Shown: piece by piece, positions 51,820-63,225 of the stretch
Position numbering within the stretch: the stretch's first letter is position 1
Layout of the letters: every line of letters begins with the position of its first letter
Source of the DNA: Macrothele yani
Lineage: Eukaryota; Arthropoda; Arachnida; Araneae; Macrothelidae
Reading direction: 5' to 3'
Length of the DNA: 64,000 nt
NCBI GenBank assembly: GCA_039090855.1
Contig: CM076991.1
Location: 103,614,021-103,678,020, forward strand
Translations under genes and position numbers: made by a program
The notes under the pieces: model-generated
What the model saw: only the letters and a program-made list of their open reading frames with translations
Database searches by the model: none
What the model was told of the DNA's origin: nothing

Positions 51820-52952
51820 TTAGTACGAGGTTGAACCGCCATGAACTGCGTCACACTGTGCAATTCTGGCTTGGAGTCTGTCGTACAGATGTTGGATGTA
51901 AGTTTGGGGTATTGAGTTCCAAGCATCCTCTACGTGGACGCGTAAATCGGGATGGTCGTGGCTGGCCGTGGAGACCGGATAAGTCGTTGTCCCATAAAAT
52001 CCCACACGTGCTCAATGGGGGACAAATCCGGTGAACGTGCAGGCTATGGAAGTTGTCTCACACCCTGAAGTGCATGTTGAGTTGCACGTATCGTGTGTGG
52101 GCGTGCGTTATCTTGCTGGAAAACACCACGATGGACCGACCTTGCAAATGGCACAACAACGGGCTGAATGATGTTGTTGATGTAGGAGGTGCTGTTTAAC
52201 GTACCCGGTACAAACACCAGTTGTGTACGGGAGTGATAGCTGATCGCAGCCCACACCAGGAGACCAGGTCTAGGCCCTGTGTGTCGCTGGCGGATGGAAG
52301 AAGGGTGGAGACGCTCCCCTGTGCGTCTGCGAACATTCTGCTTGGAAGCCTCCGATGGGCGTCTGCGAACACGCATACGCCCATCGGAGGCTCCCAAGCA
52401 GAATCTGCTTTCATCGCTGAACACGACAGATCGCCATTGCGTTCTCCAGTGCAGACGTTGGCGACACCAATGCAGACGTTCCTGACGGTGGGCTGGAGTC
52501 AGAGGTACACATGCCAGAGGCACACGTGCACGTAGTTCTGCATCCAGTAGTCTGTTGCGGATTGTTCGCACAGTCACCTCAGGTGCAACGGCAGCTCGGA
52601 TTTGCAGTGGATGTTCTGCTTGACAACGCCGCTCTTCTATGCGTCGATCGGTCCGCTCATCAGTCCGTCTGTGACTCCCGGTTCCACGTTTTCTCGTGTG
52701 GGAATGTTCCTCGGACCATCTACGCGACCATCGTACCACCACCGATGCTTTCTGTCCAATTAGCTCCGCAATACGACGATACGACCACCCGGCCTCGCGG
52801 ACTCCGACTAAACGACCTCGCTCAAAGTCCGATAACTGCTGAAATCGTACACGTCTTCCATGTCCAGGCATTCCAGCTTCTTCAGGGTCTTCGCACGTTT
52901 CCGTACGCCGACGACTGATTACATTCACTTCGCCGTACTCCTTAAATACCAC
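51820..52952 (-). pseudogene. Tc1-G transposase, nearly complete
   Basis: A 302-codon open frame (52952-52044). It contains FQQLSDFERGRLVGVREAGW, SYRRIAELIG (helix-turn-helix), VTVRTIRNRLLDAELRARVP (second DNA-binding motif), VVFSDESRFCLGASDGR (first Asp), ISYHSRTQLVFVPGTLNSTS and GVFQQDNARPHTIRATQHAL (second Asp). An amber stop replaces the Trp after RQLP; beyond it PARSPDLSPIEHVWDF keeps the third acidic residue. A frameshift leads to DAWNSIPQTYIQHLYDRLQA, ending near 51820. A short inverted duplication (52335-52404) inserts ~14 residues before RRTGERLHP. All three catalytic acids survive. Confidence 0.88.
52335..52404. repeat. 28 bp inverted repeat inside Tc1-G gene
   Basis: 52335-52362 and 52377-52404 are reverse complements with one mismatch, loop 14 bp. 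One arm encodes LGASDGRMRVR-type sequence in the sense direction; the other is its inverted copy and explains the extra PSEASKQNV residues. Confidence 0.9.
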
Positions 52953-53115
52953 CGACGATAATTTGCATATTATGCCGTGCTGTGGCGTAAGCGCTCACCG
53001 GTTGGTCCCGAAATTAACATCACACCTACGTAAACTCGAGCCCATTAACATATGTAAATTTCATGATCGTCCGCCAGTTCCTTCTTAGTGTTCTTTTTTC
53101 ACTTTCCGCCGAGTA

Positions 53116-54528
53116 TGTTTTGGCCTCTTTTATACTATTTTACTAAGGTATTAGCATCGTAGAAAATCATGAAAAATAAAAATCATGAAAGAGTTTTCGT
53201 TAAATGTTTTCTTCTAAAAATCTGCTTTGAAATATTTTTTTCGTTTCGGAAAAGATTCAAAAGACGTGCTATTTGCACTCTAGAATTTGGTGTCATCTTT
53301 CCTGTTTGCTCTATAGCCATTATTTTTCAGCGATCACATTTATCCAGTAACGGCAAATTTTATTCGTTCAGTAATTTTTTCGGTAGGATTTTACAAAAAT
53401 CTTCAAATTGCGAAACTTAAAGGTTTCTTAAAAAAATGTTCTACGGATGGCTTAATTTCGAAATTCACATTAGCACTTTCATTAGCACTTTTTACGCAGA
53501 AATGGAATGAGTTACGTTGATTCTGATTATTCTCGAATATGAATGCATTAATGAGCTTTCTTCTACTCTTTCACCAGAAAATTTAAGCGAATCTGTGAGC
53601 ATTTAATGTGTAGTAGTGAATAAATAGCAACGTATTAATTTAGGAGATTAACTTAAAATATGGAGGACATTGGAGACTTACGCTCAGGATCTTGGCAACA
53701 ATCATTGTATGAAACAAATTAAAAGAAATTTTGAAAGAAATACGGGATTACGCCATATAATACAAATTTTGAAGATGACAATCGGATTGTCATCTTCAAA
53801 ATTTGTAAAAGAAATTTCTTCACGCATCATAAAATGTTCAGAAAAAATTATTAAAAAAGTAAATATTCTGTACTGAATTCTTTTTTTACATTGTGAATAA
53901 TATATAAAACTTCCAGTTTGGTACGAATACAATAGCTTTTCCAACGAATTTACGAGAAGTGAAAAAAAAAATAAGTATTAAAAATTAATCTTCAGGAACT
54001 ATGGCATTTTGCTTTCACAAATGGGATGGTAATACCTTTCAAAGTGAGCTTTATCAGCATTTTATTTTATTAATTCCCGATAAAGGAGTAAAAGATGATT
54101 TTGTTTAAGTTTGGAAGTGCCAAAAGCTTAAACCATCGCATTCTGTTATTTTCCACATCATAAAAAAACCTTCTGCCTTAAAAAATAAAACTTAAACTCC
54201 AGCAAACAGTGAAATAACGCGATACAATATTTTAAAGAGGTTTTCATCAGTTCGTGCTGATTCAAGCTAGTTGAGAATTCAAATGTAAGCAGACTTTTCT
54301 CCTCTCTTCGATCGGTCAAAGATCGCCGAAACGTGCGTTCTTGTGCAATCTTCGAATAGAATTGATTAACGTGAGCCATAAATATCTCATTCCTCTCACG
54401 AATAGCAAATTTGTCATTATATACACTTCCCGTCGAAAGTTGAAAACAAAACATGAAATTAAGCGCGGATTGAAAATTAATGAACAGATTATCTCAACAT
54501 TCGTATTACAATTCTAGTCCCATTTATC
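53116..54528. other. Unassigned spacer
   Basis: AT-rich, no gene recognised except the hairpin listed next. Confidence 0.5.
53761..53807. repeat. Perfect 22 bp inverted repeat, 3 bp loop
   Basis: tacaaattttgaagatgaca plus at is followed by cgg and its exact reverse complement. It lies in otherwise unassigned DNA. Confidence 0.95.
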
Positions 54529-54536
54529 TCAGCAGA

Positions 54537-54762
54537 GCTGCCCACATGGCTCAGTGGTCTAAACGCTGGCTTAGGATCATTCCTCCGTGAAATGTCCGGA
54601 TTCGAATCCCGGTGAGGCATGGATGTGGTGTTTGTCTTACGGCTCTGGCTCTCTCCCTTCCCTGAAACAAATGCCCCTAAAGTAGGGACGGGAGACTGCT
54701 TATAGCCCATTGAGTTGCTCACGGTGGTCGTTGAACCTTCAATAATAATAATAAAAAAAAAT
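54537..54762 (+). repeat. SINE-B copy 8
   Basis: Box A region tggctcagtggtc, intact B box (ggattcgaatcc), full body, tail aataataataataaaaaaaa. Possible 8 bp duplication tcagcaga/tcagcgga (54529-54536, 54764-54771). Confidence 0.88.
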
Positions 54763-55370
54763 GTCAGCGGATGCTAACATTAATAACCATCTTTAATATT
54801 GCTTCATATTTAAAATCGACTCTTTTTTGTCCCTTCTTATGGATATACTGAGATTGTCTTCCTTTCATTATTTTTGCCAGCCATGTTATTGAAGAAGGAG
54901 AGTTGACTACTCCCACTACGCTTTCGGAGTTCTATTGCTGTCCTGAGTTTCAGTTTATGAGTGATATAAAGGTTAAAACCGTTTTATAGTGTCAGGCGGG
55001 AGAGATTTTGGAGAACATGGGATTTTATTTTGACTTCCGGTTTTAATCGGGGATTTCTCACGATGAGTAATGGTGGCGATGATGAGCGCTCAGCAACTAA
55101 CGAGATGGTCCAAAAAGAGAGCTGCCCGCCTAGTGGAAGAAGGAATGTATCAGCCGCTGCTCTCAAGGAAGAAATAAAACGGAGAAAGCAGTTTTGATCT
55201 AAGATTTAAAAGGAGGTAGAGTTCAGAGGAGGTTTCCACCTTCTCTGTATGACAGTTAGGGTTTCTGATGCTTGAAATGAAACAAGGGGGGGGGACAGAG
55301 ATTAAGATGATCTATAGGATAAAGTCACCCGATAGAAAAGCAGAAACAAAAAAATGCGTGAGCAATTAAA
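54763..55370. other. Unassigned spacer
   Basis: Nothing recognised; a short G-run (aaggggggggga) near 55286. Confidence 0.45.
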
Positions 55371-55973
55371 ACAAGTTAGTAAAATCTTGCAATGCATTAA
55401 TTATGATACGCTATCCAACATACCAGAAATCATTACTCAACTGATTACTCAAGTTATGAAGATAATGGCTGTGGAATAAATCTCGCTTCTGTGTCCTGAC
55501 CTTTGACCCCATTTCGATCATATTCAACAAAACCAGTTCAGTATACCTCCGCAATAACATATTAAAGTTTTGTCGCAATAGAAGAATTTTTAGTCAAGTT
55601 TTAAAGATAATGGCTGTGAAATAAATCTCGCTCTTGTGTCCTGACCTTTGACCCCATTTCGATCATATTCAACAGAACCGGTTCAATGTACCTCCGGAAC
55701 AACATGATAAGATTTTGTCGCAATAGAAGCATTTTTACGTAAGTTATGACGCATAAGAGCGATGCAATGGATCCCGCTCCTGTGTCCTGACCTTTGACCC
55801 CATTTCGCCCATTTTCAATAAGGTTCCTACCCAGGTACCAAAATTTAATCGAAATCAAACACCACATACAAAAAATTTAATCGAAATCAAACATTTTTAC
55901 ACTAGTTATCATGCTGACAGACAGACATATCTGCAGCATATACACTTCCTCAACCTACGGCTGGAAAGCCTGA
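55371..55973 (+). mobile_element. HINE copy 5
   Basis: Leader acaagttagtaaaatcttgc, about three core units, then a shortened end with gacagacagacatatctgc and cctacggctggaaagcctga. It is complete but degenerate at the 3' hairpin. Confidence 0.65.
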
Positions 55974-56851
55974 ACGAGTTAGTAAAACCATGCAGTGCAT
56001 TGATTATGATACGCTTTCCAAAATACCAGAAGTCATTGCTCCAGTTATGAGGATAATGGCTGTGGAATAAATCTAGCTCGTGTGTCCTGATCTTTGACCC
56101 CATTTCAATGATATTAAACAGAATTGTTTCACTATACCTCCGGAACAACATACTAAAGTTTTGTCGCAACAGAAACATTTTTAATCAAGTTATGAGGATA
56201 ATGGCTGTGGAATAAACCTCACAGCTGTGTCCTGACCTTTACCCCCATTTCGATGATATTCAACAGAACCGGTTCAGTATACCTCCGGAACAACAAACTA
56301 AAGTTTTGTCGCAATAGATGCATTTTTAGTCAAGTTATGAGGATAATAGCTGTTGAATAAATCTCGCTTCTGTGCCCTGACCTTCGACCCCATTTCAATT
56401 ATATTCAACAGGCCCGCGGTTCATCATACCTCCGGAACAACATGATAACGGTTTGTCGCAATCGAAGCATTTTTACGTATGTTATGACGCATAAGGGCAA
56501 TGGAATGTATCCAGCTCCTATGTCCCGACCTTTGACCACATTTCGTTCATTTTCAATAGAATTCTTCCCCAGGTGATCCCCTACCACATATTAAAATTGC
56601 ATCTAAATCGAACCATTTTTACGCACGTTATGATGCACAAGGACAATGGAATGGATCCCGCTCCTATGTCCTGACTTTTGACCCCATTTAGCTTATTTTC
56701 AACAGGGTTCGTCCCCAGGTTGTCACCTACCGCATGCCAAAATTTTATCGAAATCAAACCATTTTTACGCGAGTTATCCTGCGGATAGACAGACAGATAG
56801 GCGGACAAAGCTGGAGCATATACGCTTCTTCAACCTGCGGTTGGAAAGCGT
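55974..56851 (+). mobile_element. HINE copy 6, in tandem with copy 5
   Basis: Leader acgagttagtaaaaccatgc follows directly on copy 5. Core units of both types, then gatagacagacagataggcg, aagctggagcatatacgc and cctgcggttggaaagcgta. The 3' terminus is well preserved. Confidence 0.68.
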
Positions 56852-57189
56852 AAACAAAAATGAAATCAGGAAGAGCGAATTACGTGGCGTCCCTCATATA
56901 CAGCATTGAATAAGAGCATCGTTGCAGAAGAGATAAATTTCAATTTGCTAATAACTGATTAGTTTCATCATCAGGAGAATAATTAGCTAAAATCCGGGAA
57001 CTGCTAAACTTTCTTACGAGCGAATGCCTGACGAACCCACGTGACAGTGCACAGAAAACCATGCGATGGACAGCCTTGTACCAGTAACATTGTGCGAGGG
57101 CTGAACAGTTCGAAACTTCCGACGCAAAGTCACAACGATTGCATTACATTCACATACAAATGCGTTAAGGCAATGAATATACACCACAA
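56852..57189. other. Unassigned spacer
   Basis: No gene or repeat recognised. Confidence 0.45.
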
Positions 57190-57905
57190 ATCCTAGATTT
57201 CCGCATAATCATCCAACCGGTTCAGACACTTTTCTCATCGATACGCAAACTTTTGGAAACCTGGCGCGAAGAATCCAGCATCAAGTGCTGGCATGCAACG
57301 GTTCACCTCAGCTGCCACTTCGAGGACATTGTTTTCCCGCATGGTGTTTTTGAAAACGCCGAACAGGTCGAAATCGGATGTTTTAGGCTGTGGTCCATAT
57401 GAAGGATGGGGAAGAGAGGATCTCTCCCTGAGGTGCCTTGTCATCATACATGCGGTATGGCAGCGAGAGTTGTTACACAACTCCTTTTGTGAGTATGCCA
57501 AGGCGTCGTCTACGGATTGTTTCCTGCAAAAGCGGTAGAGTGGTGCATTATTGATAAGCAGAGATGGTCGCCTCATGGTAAAAGAGGAGAATACCTTGGG
57601 CATCCCAAAATGCTGTCAACACACTCTTCCCACCAAATCGCTCAGTCTTCAGCTTGTTGCTCATCGGAGATGATGTGTACTTTCAATACATTGTCGCTGT
57701 CTCTCAAATCGGGGTGAACTGCTGCACAAACGTTTCGTCGACCGTGACAATGCGCAGAACGAATTTGTGGTTCTCTTCCTCGTAGCGTTGCAGCTGTGAA
57801 TGCTCGGTCCCATTCACAAATTTTTTCATTTCTGCTGTCAGTAGTTTGGGCTCCCACATTTCGAGGACTCAGCACATCGTGAACGATGCGACGTGCTGTG
57901 CCGAA
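57190..57905 (-). pseudogene. mariner-H transposase pseudogene
   Basis: Minus-strand order: SFGTARRIVHDVL (N-terminal end of the link), LTAEMKKFVNGTEHSQLQRY-like text, FVLRIVTVDETFVQQF (first catalytic Asp, DET), SVLTAFWDAQGILLFYHEAT, a decayed second-Asp region, SYGPQPKTSDFDLFGVFKNT (third Asp as SDF) and KCLNRLDDYAEI at the end. At least three frame changes occur. The N-terminus is cut off by the Tc1-B end at 57908. Confidence 0.7.
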
Positions 57906-57907
57906 AG

Positions 57908-58080
57908 AAGCATACACCGAAGAACCAAAACGTTATGACCACCTACCTGCGTACTATGATATTGGTCCTCCACGAGCTGCCAAAACAGCTCTTACCCTGC
58001 AAGGCATTGACGTAACAAGATTTCTAAAGATAGTATCTGGCACCAACACGTTTACTAGCAGATTCTTTCATTCTTGTTAG
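57908..58080 (-). mobile_element. Tc1-B 3'-end fragment (copy 3)
   Basis: caccgaagaaccaaaacgtt plus atgaccacctacctgcg is the reverse of the Tc1-B right terminal repeat; cctccacgagctgccaaaac matches its 3' non-coding end near 5760-5810. The rest of the element is absent. Confidence 0.7.
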
Positions 58081-59394
58081 GTTGATGAGCCGCTGCAAAT
58101 GGGATTTATATACGAAGCACATTTCGCAGTGGTTTGAACTGGATACTTAAAAAATTGTTTTCTTGTGAGCCGTTGAACACTTTTGAAAATAACGCGGTGT
58201 ATCTGGACAACCGTGAGTGCAAACCGACTGTGCGTGGTATCGTTTTAAAGCTCCCGACAAGATCTATTCAAATATACAAAGAACGTATCGCAGTGGTTTA
58301 AACTAAAATTTTGAAAAAATTGTTTTCGTGCGTACCGATAAACATTTTCGACAATGCCGCGGAATTCGCAGAATGAACGCAAGCAGAAGTGGAAAAAAAT
58401 CAAAATGAGAGACTCCCAGAAAGACAGAGCACCACGTTGGGTAATTCGTGAATCGATCTGCTTTGTGTTTGCAATGTATCCAGCATTATTTGTAAAAATT
58501 ACGTAAGCTACTTTTCATATCATAGACCTGTCTTGGTTATAACAAATTAAATAAACGCTTCGAAACCATACTCGACTAGCTCATTTCGACTCTCCGATTT
58601 GCAAGTCGTAGTTCCACGTTACAAACTGACGGCTCAATTAAAACTGAGTCTACCTGTACTTTATTTTTTAGACAAGCACATAATACTTAATCTTTTACTG
58701 TAACAAATGTATTATTTTTCAGTTTCTCACAGTTTTTCTAATAGTGCTGTTTTGAAAGGTGTATACTGAATTTTTTGACAGACTGTATGTATACTGGAAA
58801 ACAAAATATTACGCACTTATAAAATATTTGTGGATTGTATTGTCATTTCAATTAGCTGATAACCAGAATAAATATACAACTTACGATTTTAGGTTTAAAG
58901 ATTTTTATCTATACGAACCATGGTCCAAGATTTTAATACATTTTCTTGTCTTTTTTCTTAGGAAGAGGGACTCATTGATGGTTTTGCAGCTGCTTAACGA
59001 TAATCCACGCACTATTCTCCCCATAACAACGGCATCTAGATAGGAAAATGCAGTGGCGTTGGGAGACACTAATTTACATATCACTAATGAGCCAGCCGAG
59101 CGGTCATTGGAAGTTACTTATTGATCAGCATGCGTACAGTTAATGTGCCGATTATATGCTCCACAAATGTGATGCAATACAGAAGCATATGAACAGTCGA
59201 ACACATGCCTCCAAGACACAACCTCAAATCAAGGTACCCGTTTAGAATAATATAACACCTATCGACAGTATGGAATGTGAACCTCTACGGAAGGAATGCA
59301 GATTCGACATAGCGAGTGGTACGCACAAAATATGACGATAACTGACAGATACACCCAGAAGATGACAACATATGCGAACTACAAAAAATGGTAA
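58081..59394. other. Spacer with a two-unit ~180 bp repeat
   Basis: aaattgttttcttgtgagcc followed by cacttttgaaaataacgcgg (58150 region) is repeated in diverged form near 58315 (aaattgttttcgtgcgtacc). Beyond that nothing is recognised; the 94-codon frame at 58759-59043 has no known domain. Confidence 0.5.
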
Positions 59395-59530
59395 ACACAG
59401 AAGATGGCAATATGATACACACAGAAGATGACAATATGATACACATAGACGATGACAATATGATACACCCAGAAGATGACAATATGATACACCAAGGAAA
59501 TGACAATATGATACACAGAAGATGACAATA
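59395..59530. repeat. 24 bp minisatellite, about six units
   Basis: agaagatgacaatatgatac plus acac repeats between about 59398 and 59530 with small changes. The unit is divisible by three, so frames stay open on both strands by construction; this is not evidence for a gene. Confidence 0.9.
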
Positions 59531-59700
59531 ACTGACAGAGGTACACAAGAGCTAGGTAATATCGCAGATGTTCAACAGCGTTGCAGTCTGGCATTCACAC
59601 AGGCTATTCCATTTTCTGTTCTTTAAGATTTGCGTCACGACGTTAGCTTTGTGAAGACGTGCGTTATCATCCGTTAGGATGATATCTACATCAAAGGGCC
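59510..59700 (-). pseudogene. Tc1-like transposase fragment (late DDE region)
   Basis: Minus strand from 59700: GPFDVDIILTDDNARLHKAN (second catalytic Asp, DDNA), then in a shifted frame MPDCNAVEHLRYYLALVYLC, matching the SPDLNPVEHLWDYL pattern with losses. The 24 bp minisatellite follows in the same direction. Fragment only. Confidence 0.55.
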
Positions 59701-59714
59701 TGGCACTCGGCACC

Positions 59715-60010
59715 TCGTGTCATTCTACTTGAAAGACAACACACCAAGCCACAAGGTTCTCATTGTTTGACCAGCAAAAAAGTCTGACAATCACCGTATT
59801 CACCGGACTTATCCCCACACGACTTTTCCTTCTCCCCGAAACTTAAATCACCCCTGAAAAGCTGTTATTCTGGCGCACCGTGGATAACATTGAAACAATA
59901 GTGACGTGAACATTTTGAAATGTGTACCTAACACATTTTGCCTGCCCTTCCAGTCCTTTTTGGGATCAGTGTACGCAGATTGTGGACGTTGGAGGAAGTT
60001 GCCTTAAATA
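59715..60010 (+). pseudogene. mariner-like transposase C-terminal scrap
   Basis: FYLKDNTPSHKVLIV (second Asp), then in another frame TGLIPTRLFLLPET-like text matching YSPDLSPxDFFLFPKLK, and a terminal SFWDQCTQIVDVGGSCLK. The match to the mariner pattern is scattered over frames, so it is tentative. Confidence 0.4.
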
Positions 60011-60872
60011 CAAGATTTGGTTACACATACATTGGGCATTATTTGTTTCCTAGCGTCAATCTCGTTTCCGAATGCCACGCAATTCTCATGTCATGCAGAA
60101 ATGACATAGGTTTTATCATAATTTTATAATAAAACTTAAGGGTTCCAAATCCTTATCTAAATTTGAATGAAAAAAATTATGTACAGTTAATTAGGTAAAC
60201 GAATTAACTCGATACATTTGGGAAACAAAATAAAGGACGTTTTGTTACCTGAAAATGATGCACATAATAGTAATAATTCTTTTCTCTCTATTTTTTTTTT
60301 TTTTTTTTGGTGGGGCGTCTGTCGACATTAACGAGAAGCCCTAACATTCTTATCTGATGATAAAAATATACATAGGAGTAAAAAACTGCTTTATTTTTTC
60401 TTTATTCACATGGAAAAAATTAGCACAAATATTCAAATTCGGGCCGCGACGGGCGAGGCCAGTTGTAAATAATGATGTAATGGGCCTGGGCAGGAGCCGG
60501 GCTTTAAATCTCTGGGCCCGGGATGGACCCGGACCGTAAGAAAGTCGCCTGCGTTCATCTCTAATGTGAAGACTCATGAACAACTCTAGGTGCACCTCAT
60601 ATAAAAAATAAAAACAAGGAGCGGGATTAAATTATTTTGTACTTAACTTTCAATCCTTTCTAATTTGAGTCCCTGTCATGCGTATCATTATTAGTGATTT
60701 AAAGTCACTGCGGTTTAGAAGAGTCGTCCTGTGTCAGGCAATTACTCAGTGCGCATGCGTTATGCCGATAAGAACAACGCATGGCCAGAAAACCAGTATT
60801 GTCCATCCAGTTGGTATAAATGTGGGCAAACCCTGCCGCGACTTATTGGAAAATGTTCTGCTGTCAAAAGTT
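60011..60872. other. Unassigned spacer
   Basis: Poly-T at 60291-60308. A GC-richer patch (gggcctgggcaggagccggg, 60481 region) is of unknown origin. Confidence 0.45.
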
Positions 60873-60942
60873 ATGGACGAGAAATGCATGATCAGAACTA
60901 TGCTACGGGTTTTCTTTAAAGAAAAAGAACAAGGTTGATCTC

Positions 60943-62290
60943 TGCAGCTGCAGCGAGAGATATTTGTGCTGTGGAAGGTGAAAGAGCAGTATCTGCAAGA
61001 GCGGCAAGAATTTGTTTTCAGCGATTTAAAAATGGGGACAGCAGTCTTGAAGACAAAGCATGTGATGGAAGACCTTCGACGGTGATTCTAAAGCTTTACG
61101 ACCATCCTATTGGAATATAAAGATTTGACTTCTCGCCGCTGCAGCGAGGGAAATTTGGGCTGTGGAAAGTGAAGGAGCAGTGTCTGAAAGAATGGCAAGG
61201 TTTTGCTCTCAACGATTTGAAAATGGGGACTGCAGTCTTGAAGACAAAGCATGTGGTGGAAGACCTTCGACTGAGATTCTAAAGTTTTACGACCATCCTA
61301 TTGGAAAACAAAGATTTTACTTCTGCCGCTGCAGCGAGAAAAATTTGTGCTGTGGAAAGTGAAGAAGCAGTGTCTGAAAGAATGGCAAGGTTTTGCTCTC
61401 AGTGATTTGAAAATGGGAACTGCAGTCTTGAAGACAAAGCATGTGCTGGAAGACCTTCGACTGTGATTCTAAAGTTTTACGAACATCTTATTGGGAAAGA
61501 AATGGTTGACCTCTGAAGCTGCAGCGAGGCCGCCCCGGTGGCGCAGTGGTCTAAGCGATGGCCTCTGATCATTCGTCCGTAAGGGGCCCGGGTTCGAATC
61601 CCAGTGAGGCATGGATGTTGTGTTTGTCTTACGGCCCTGGCTCTTTCCCTTCCCTGGAACCAGTGACCCTAAATTAGGGACGGGCGACTGCTTATAGCCC
61701 ATTGAGTTGCTCACGGTGGTCGTTAAACCACCAATCAAAAAAAAAAAAAAAAAAAAGAAGCTGCAGCGAGGGACATTTGTGCTGTTGAAGGTGAATGAGC
61801 AGTGTCTGAAAGAACCGCAAGATTTTGTTTTCAGCGATTTGAAAATGGGGACTACAGTCTTGAAGACAAAGCATGTGCTGGAAGACCTTCGACTGTGATT
61901 GTAAAGCTTTACGAACATCTTATTGGGAAAGAAAAGTTTGACCTCTGCCGCTGCAGCGAGGGAAATTTGTGTTGTTGAAGGTGAAAAAGCAGTGTCTGAA
62001 AGAACGGCAAGATTTTGTTTTCAGCGATTTGAAAATGGGGACTGCAGTTTTGAAGACAAAGCATATGCTGGAAGACCTACGACTGTGAATTCTGAAGCTT
62101 TACGGACATCTTATTGGGAAAAAGGAGGTTGACCTCTGCCGCTGCAGCGAGGGAAATTTGTACTGTGGAAGGTGAAGGAGCAGTGTGTGCAGGAATGGCA
62201 AGATTTTGGTTTCAGCAATTTAAAAATGGGGACTGCAGCTTTGAAGACAAAACAGGTGCTGGAAGACCTTCGACGGTAAATTCTGAAGAT
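60943..62290 (+). repeat. ~190 bp tandem array derived from mariner helix-turn-helix coding DNA
   Basis: ctgcagcgag recurs at 60948, 61139, 61329, 61519, (SINE), 61951 and 62142, spacing 190-191 bp once the 228 bp SINE and its 15 bp duplication are set aside. Each unit encodes the same peptide, around AREICAVEGE.AVSERTARF and FENGDCSLEDKACAGRPST. Since 190 is not a multiple of three, the frame shifts from unit to unit. Units differ by ~5-10%, older than the 86 bp array. Confidence 0.9.
61529..61756 (+). repeat. SINE-B copy 9 with exact 15 bp target duplication
   Basis: Excellent copy with intact box A and B box changed by one base (gggttcgaatccc kept), A-tail of ~18. gaagctgcagcgagg occurs at 61515-61529 and 61757-61771; because the array unit contains gctgcagcgag anyway, the copy at each side is within one interrupted unit and confirms insertion. 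Confidence 0.95.
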
Positions 62291-62422
62291 GTAGAGCCAA
62301 ATCAGTGCACAGTCACTGAAGCTGTAGAGCCAAATCAGTGCACAGTCACTAAAGCTGTAGAGCCAAATCAGTGCACAGTCACTAAAGCTGTAGAGCCAAA
62401 TGAAGATGTAGAGCCAAATCTG
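62285..62422 (+). repeat. 33 bp tandem repeat, in frame
   Basis: gctgtagagccaaatcagtg plus cacagtcactaaa repeats three times with partial units at both ends. It encodes VEPNQCTVTKA in the frame of the last helix-turn-helix unit, immediately after GRPSTVNSED. Confidence 0.92.
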
Positions 62423-62436
62423 TTAAATGAGCTGCG

Positions 62437-62652
62437 AGCCGCCGTCCAGTTGGCGCAGTGGTCTTAGCGATGGCCTCTGATCCTTCCTCCGGTAGGGGTC
62501 CGGGTTCGAATTAAGACATGGATGATGTGTTTGTCTTAGGGCACTGGCTCTCTCCCTTCCCTGGAACCAGTGATCCTAAATTAGAGACGGGCGACTGCTT
62601 ATAGCCCACTGAGCTGCTCACGGTGGTCGTTAAACCTCCAATAAAAAAACCC
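62437..62652 (+). repeat. SINE-B copy 10
   Basis: Starts gccgtccagttggcgcagtg; B box truncated by a short deletion (gggttcgaattaag). Body and aataaaaaaa tail present. Near-duplication tgagctgcga/tgaactgcga flanks it (62428-62437, 62655-62664). Confidence 0.9.
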
Positions 62653-63221
62653 AGTGAACTGCGAACATCTAAGCCCCACAATTGCCTGCGAACTGCACAA
62701 GCTCAGAAAGCAGCACAGAAATTATCGAAGATTACCCAGTGCACTGACTGCTGCTCAAACTCAGCGACGTGCGCATGTGTGTTCCCGATTGCTGTAAAAT
62801 CCCCAGCACGACCGCTTTTTTAGGATAATTGTGACATGCGATGAAACGTTTATATATTTTTTTGGAATTCTGACATGATAAAACAGTGGTTAGATGACAA
62901 ACAACCACCAGAACCAGTTCCGAAAATTGAACGACTTGAGCACAAAGTTATATGGTGGAACTTTGAGGGTCTCATTCATTGAGAATTGTTCCAGATGGTC
63001 GGGGCATTAATGTGAAGCTGCACTGTGGCCAGTTGGTGCTGATGTATGCAACATTAACCCTTTAAGCGGTGGATGTTTCTGAACCAAATGGTGTCCAAAA
63101 TTTTCTGCGCACCTTGAACAGGAATGTTCACACAGCTGCCGGGTTCCACGATATTTACGGCAAAACAATTACTTTGCCCATTTCATTTCAGCAATACCGA
63201 CCATAAATATGTTTGGTGGTA

Positions 63222-63225
<4 letters not shown>

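Larger units (their letters stand above)
51655..53113 (-). mobile_element. Tc1-G: Tc1-like transposon, 1.46 kb
   Basis: Inverted ends share agtgaaaaaagaacac and aagaaggaa; left cactggcggtaagtg, right in reverse actcggcggaaagtg. TA flanks at 51653-51654 and 53114-53115. Full length and the least decayed Tc1 relic here. Confidence 0.92.

Noticed and set aside
52221..52918. Plus-strand frames of 104 and 135 codons
   Set aside because: Antisense to the Tc1-G transposase.
59285..59594. Repeated CIILSSS peptide
   Set aside because: A product of the 24 bp minisatellite being a multiple of three.
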